NCBI GenBank assembly: GCA_945871455.1
Contig: CAMBXJ010000307.1
Coordinates: forward strand, 1-5,672
Origin: Asaia bogorensis
GTDB lineage: Bacteria; Pseudomonadota; Alphaproteobacteria; Acetobacterales; Acetobacteraceae
DNA length: 5,672 bases
Direction: 5' to 3'
The notes under the pieces were generated by a model. That model did not search any database and was not told where the DNA came from. It saw only the letters and a list, made by a program, of their open reading frames with translations. The position numbers and the translations under genes were made by a program. Below are positions 4,463 to 5,672 of this stretch, one piece after another (the stretch's first letter is position 1; each line of letters begins with the position of its first letter).

Positions 4463-5665
4463 TCAATACCCCGTCCGAGTAGCCGCCACCTGATAAGACT
4501 TCCTAGGAAACTCCTCCGTATAAGACCGCAAAGCCTTCCCAGCCCGCGTCCCCATATCCCGATAAGGCGCCGCCTTAAGCCGCCCCACATCAATATCAAT
4601 CCCATGCCCCGGCACGGTAGGAAGCTCCACAAAACTATCCTTCACCACCAAAGGCGCCACCGCGATCGCATCACAAGCCGGCTTCAGATTGATAAAGCAC
4701 TCCGCCAGCCAGAAATTCGGGATCACCGCGGAAAGCTGCACCGTCGCCGCCAACCCCACGAGGGTGGAATTGTAATTATGCGGCGCCATCGCCACCGCAT
4801 GGGGCTGTGCCATCGCCGCGATATCCAGCATGGTCGAAATGCCACCACAATTGCAGATATCCGGGTTGATGATATCCGCCGCCCGCGCCGCCAGGGCCTG
4901 GGCAAATCCCTCCTTCGAGTAGATCGCCTCCCCCGTCACGATCGGCACGCCGGGCATGGCGCGGCGGACCTCGGCCACCAGTTCGATATTGTCGCACAGG
5001 CACGGTTCCTCGTACCAGCCGATATCAAACTCGCGGATCCGTTGGCCGATGCGCACCGCGTGCATCGGCGCCAGGCGGCGGTGGCATTCGATCAGCAGGC
5101 CGAACTCAGGGCCGAGCGCCTCTCGCATCTGACGAACGTAGCGGACGACGTGGTCCTCGTCCTCGCGATGGATGAAGCTGCGCCAGGGGCCGGGGAACGG
5201 GTCCCATTTCAGCGCGGTGAAGCCGGCGGCTTTGACGGCCAGAGCGCGCTCGACGTTCTTCTCGATCGGGTCGGTGCCGCTGGACCAGCCATTGGCATAG
5301 ACCTTGACCCGTTCTCGGGACGGGCCGCCGAGCAGGTTGTATAGCGGCTGGCCGGCGTTTTTCGCGACGATGTCCCACATCGCGATTTCGATGGCGCTCC
5401 ACGCCGACAGCAGGTCCAGCGAGGCGCGCCGCATGGCGAAGTCGTCGAAGATCACCTGCGCGGTATGGCGGATGGAGAACGCCGACCGGCCGATCATGTA
5501 TTTGGCCATCGCGTCCAGCAGGGACTGGATGATCGGTTCCTTGCCGGGGGTGACATAGGCCTCGCCCCAGCCATGGATGCCGGATTCGGTCTCCACCCGG
5601 CAGAACAGCAGGTTTTTCGCAGTGCCAGGATCGAACAGAAATGTCTCGATGCGCGCGATCTTCAC
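4463..5665 (-). CDS. Mandelate racemase/muconate lactonizing family enzyme, probable sugar-acid dehydratase
   Basis: This 400-residue enzyme of the enolase superfamily has the capping N-terminal domain (MKIARIETFLFDPGTAKNL, then GWGEAY at 32-37) and a (beta/alpha)-barrel. Barrel landmarks are ALKWDPF (151-157, K153 and D155), LIECHRR (191-197, E193 and H195), WYEEP (217-221, E219), VTGEAIYS (243-250, E246), NPDICNCGGI (267-276) and MAPHNYNS (293-300, H296). E193, E219 and E246 fit the three Mg2+ ligands; H195 and H296 fit the acid/base residues of galactonate-dehydratase-like members. The family removes an alpha proton from a carboxylate sugar acid. A sugar-acid dehydratase is the likeliest role, but the substrate is not determined. 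The length is normal. The start is GTG at 5665-5663, 7 nt from the window edge; no ribosome binding site is visible. The frame is open to the edge, so a slightly earlier start is possible, though MKIxRIETF is a typical beginning. Codons toward the 3' end are less G+C-rich than in the 5' half. Confidence 0.88.
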   Translation of the reverse strand: MKIARIETFLFDPGTAKNLLFCRVETESGIHGWGEAYVTPGKEPIIQSLLDAMAKYMIGRSAFSIRHTAQVIFDDFAMRRASLDLLSAWSAIEIAMWDIVAKNAGQPLYNLLGGPSRERVKVYANGWSSGTDPIEKNVERALAVKAAGFTALKWDPFPGPWRSFIHREDEDHVVRYVRQMREALGPEFGLLIECHRRLAPMHAVRIGQRIREFDIGWYEEPCLCDNIELVAEVRRAMPGVPIVTGEAIYSKEGFAQALAARAADIINPDICNCGGISTMLDIAAMAQPHAVAMAPHNYNSTLVGLAATVQLSAVIPNFWLAECFINLKPACDAIAVAPLVVKDSFVELPTVPGHGIDIDVGRLKAAPYRDMGTRAGKALRSYTEEFPRKSYQVAATRTGY

Positions 5666-5672
5666 GTCCGTA

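Noticed and set aside
4433..5344. 303-codon open frame on the + strand
   Set aside because: It lies opposite the enolase-superfamily gene, and its translation is Arg/His/Pro-rich with no family features: a shadow of high-GC codon use.

Overview
The window is G+C-rich DNA with compact genes, GTG starts and 4-nt start/stop overlaps. I infer a high-GC proteobacterium, most likely an alphaproteobacterium of the Acetobacteraceae type. This rests on the general look of the proteins and not on any marker gene. The region is accessory in character: two metabolic genes flank a mixture of toxin-antitoxin genes, an antitoxin relic and a two-gene ATPase cassette. I see no tRNA, rRNA, CRISPR array or transposase.

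Layout from left to right. Positions 1-263 (+) hold the C-terminal end of a DUF35 OB-fold protein, a usual partner of thiolase-like enzymes. A perfect 13-bp hairpin with a GAGA loop follows (276-305). Positions 1119 to 482 (-) hold a type II toxin-antitoxin pair: a Phd/YefM-type antitoxin overlapping a VapC-like PIN-domain RNase by ATGA, with a good promoter (TTGACC, 17 nt, TAGGTT) and ribosome binding site. After an intergenic stretch of about 320 nt containing GGTCGGT repeats comes an unrecognised 160-aa protein (1443-1925, +). It has a small beta-rich N-terminal domain, an Ala/Gly/Pro linker and a C-terminal segment.

Converging on that gene at 2104 to 1943 (-) is a fragment that no intact ORF covers: the C-terminal two-thirds of an AbrB/MazE-type antitoxin, without its N-terminal DNA-binding half, a start codon or a toxin partner. 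Next come two minus-strand genes coupled by a GTGA overlap: a 401-aa protein with an N-terminal AlbA_2 (Schlafen-type) domain and a C-terminal GHKL-like ATPase domain (4389 to 3184), followed by a 328-aa ParA-family ATPase (3187 to 2201). This pair is the most interesting unit. It looks like a self-contained cassette, is lower in G+C than the flanks in the lines I counted, and has no parB, replication or obvious cargo gene beside it. Its function cannot be read from sequence; a regulatory or defence role is inference.

The right end (5665 to 4463, -) is an almost complete enolase-superfamily gene of the mandelate racemase/muconate lactonizing group, probably a sugar-acid dehydratase. It shares the strand of the ATPase cassette but is separated from it by 73 nt, and I see no functional link.
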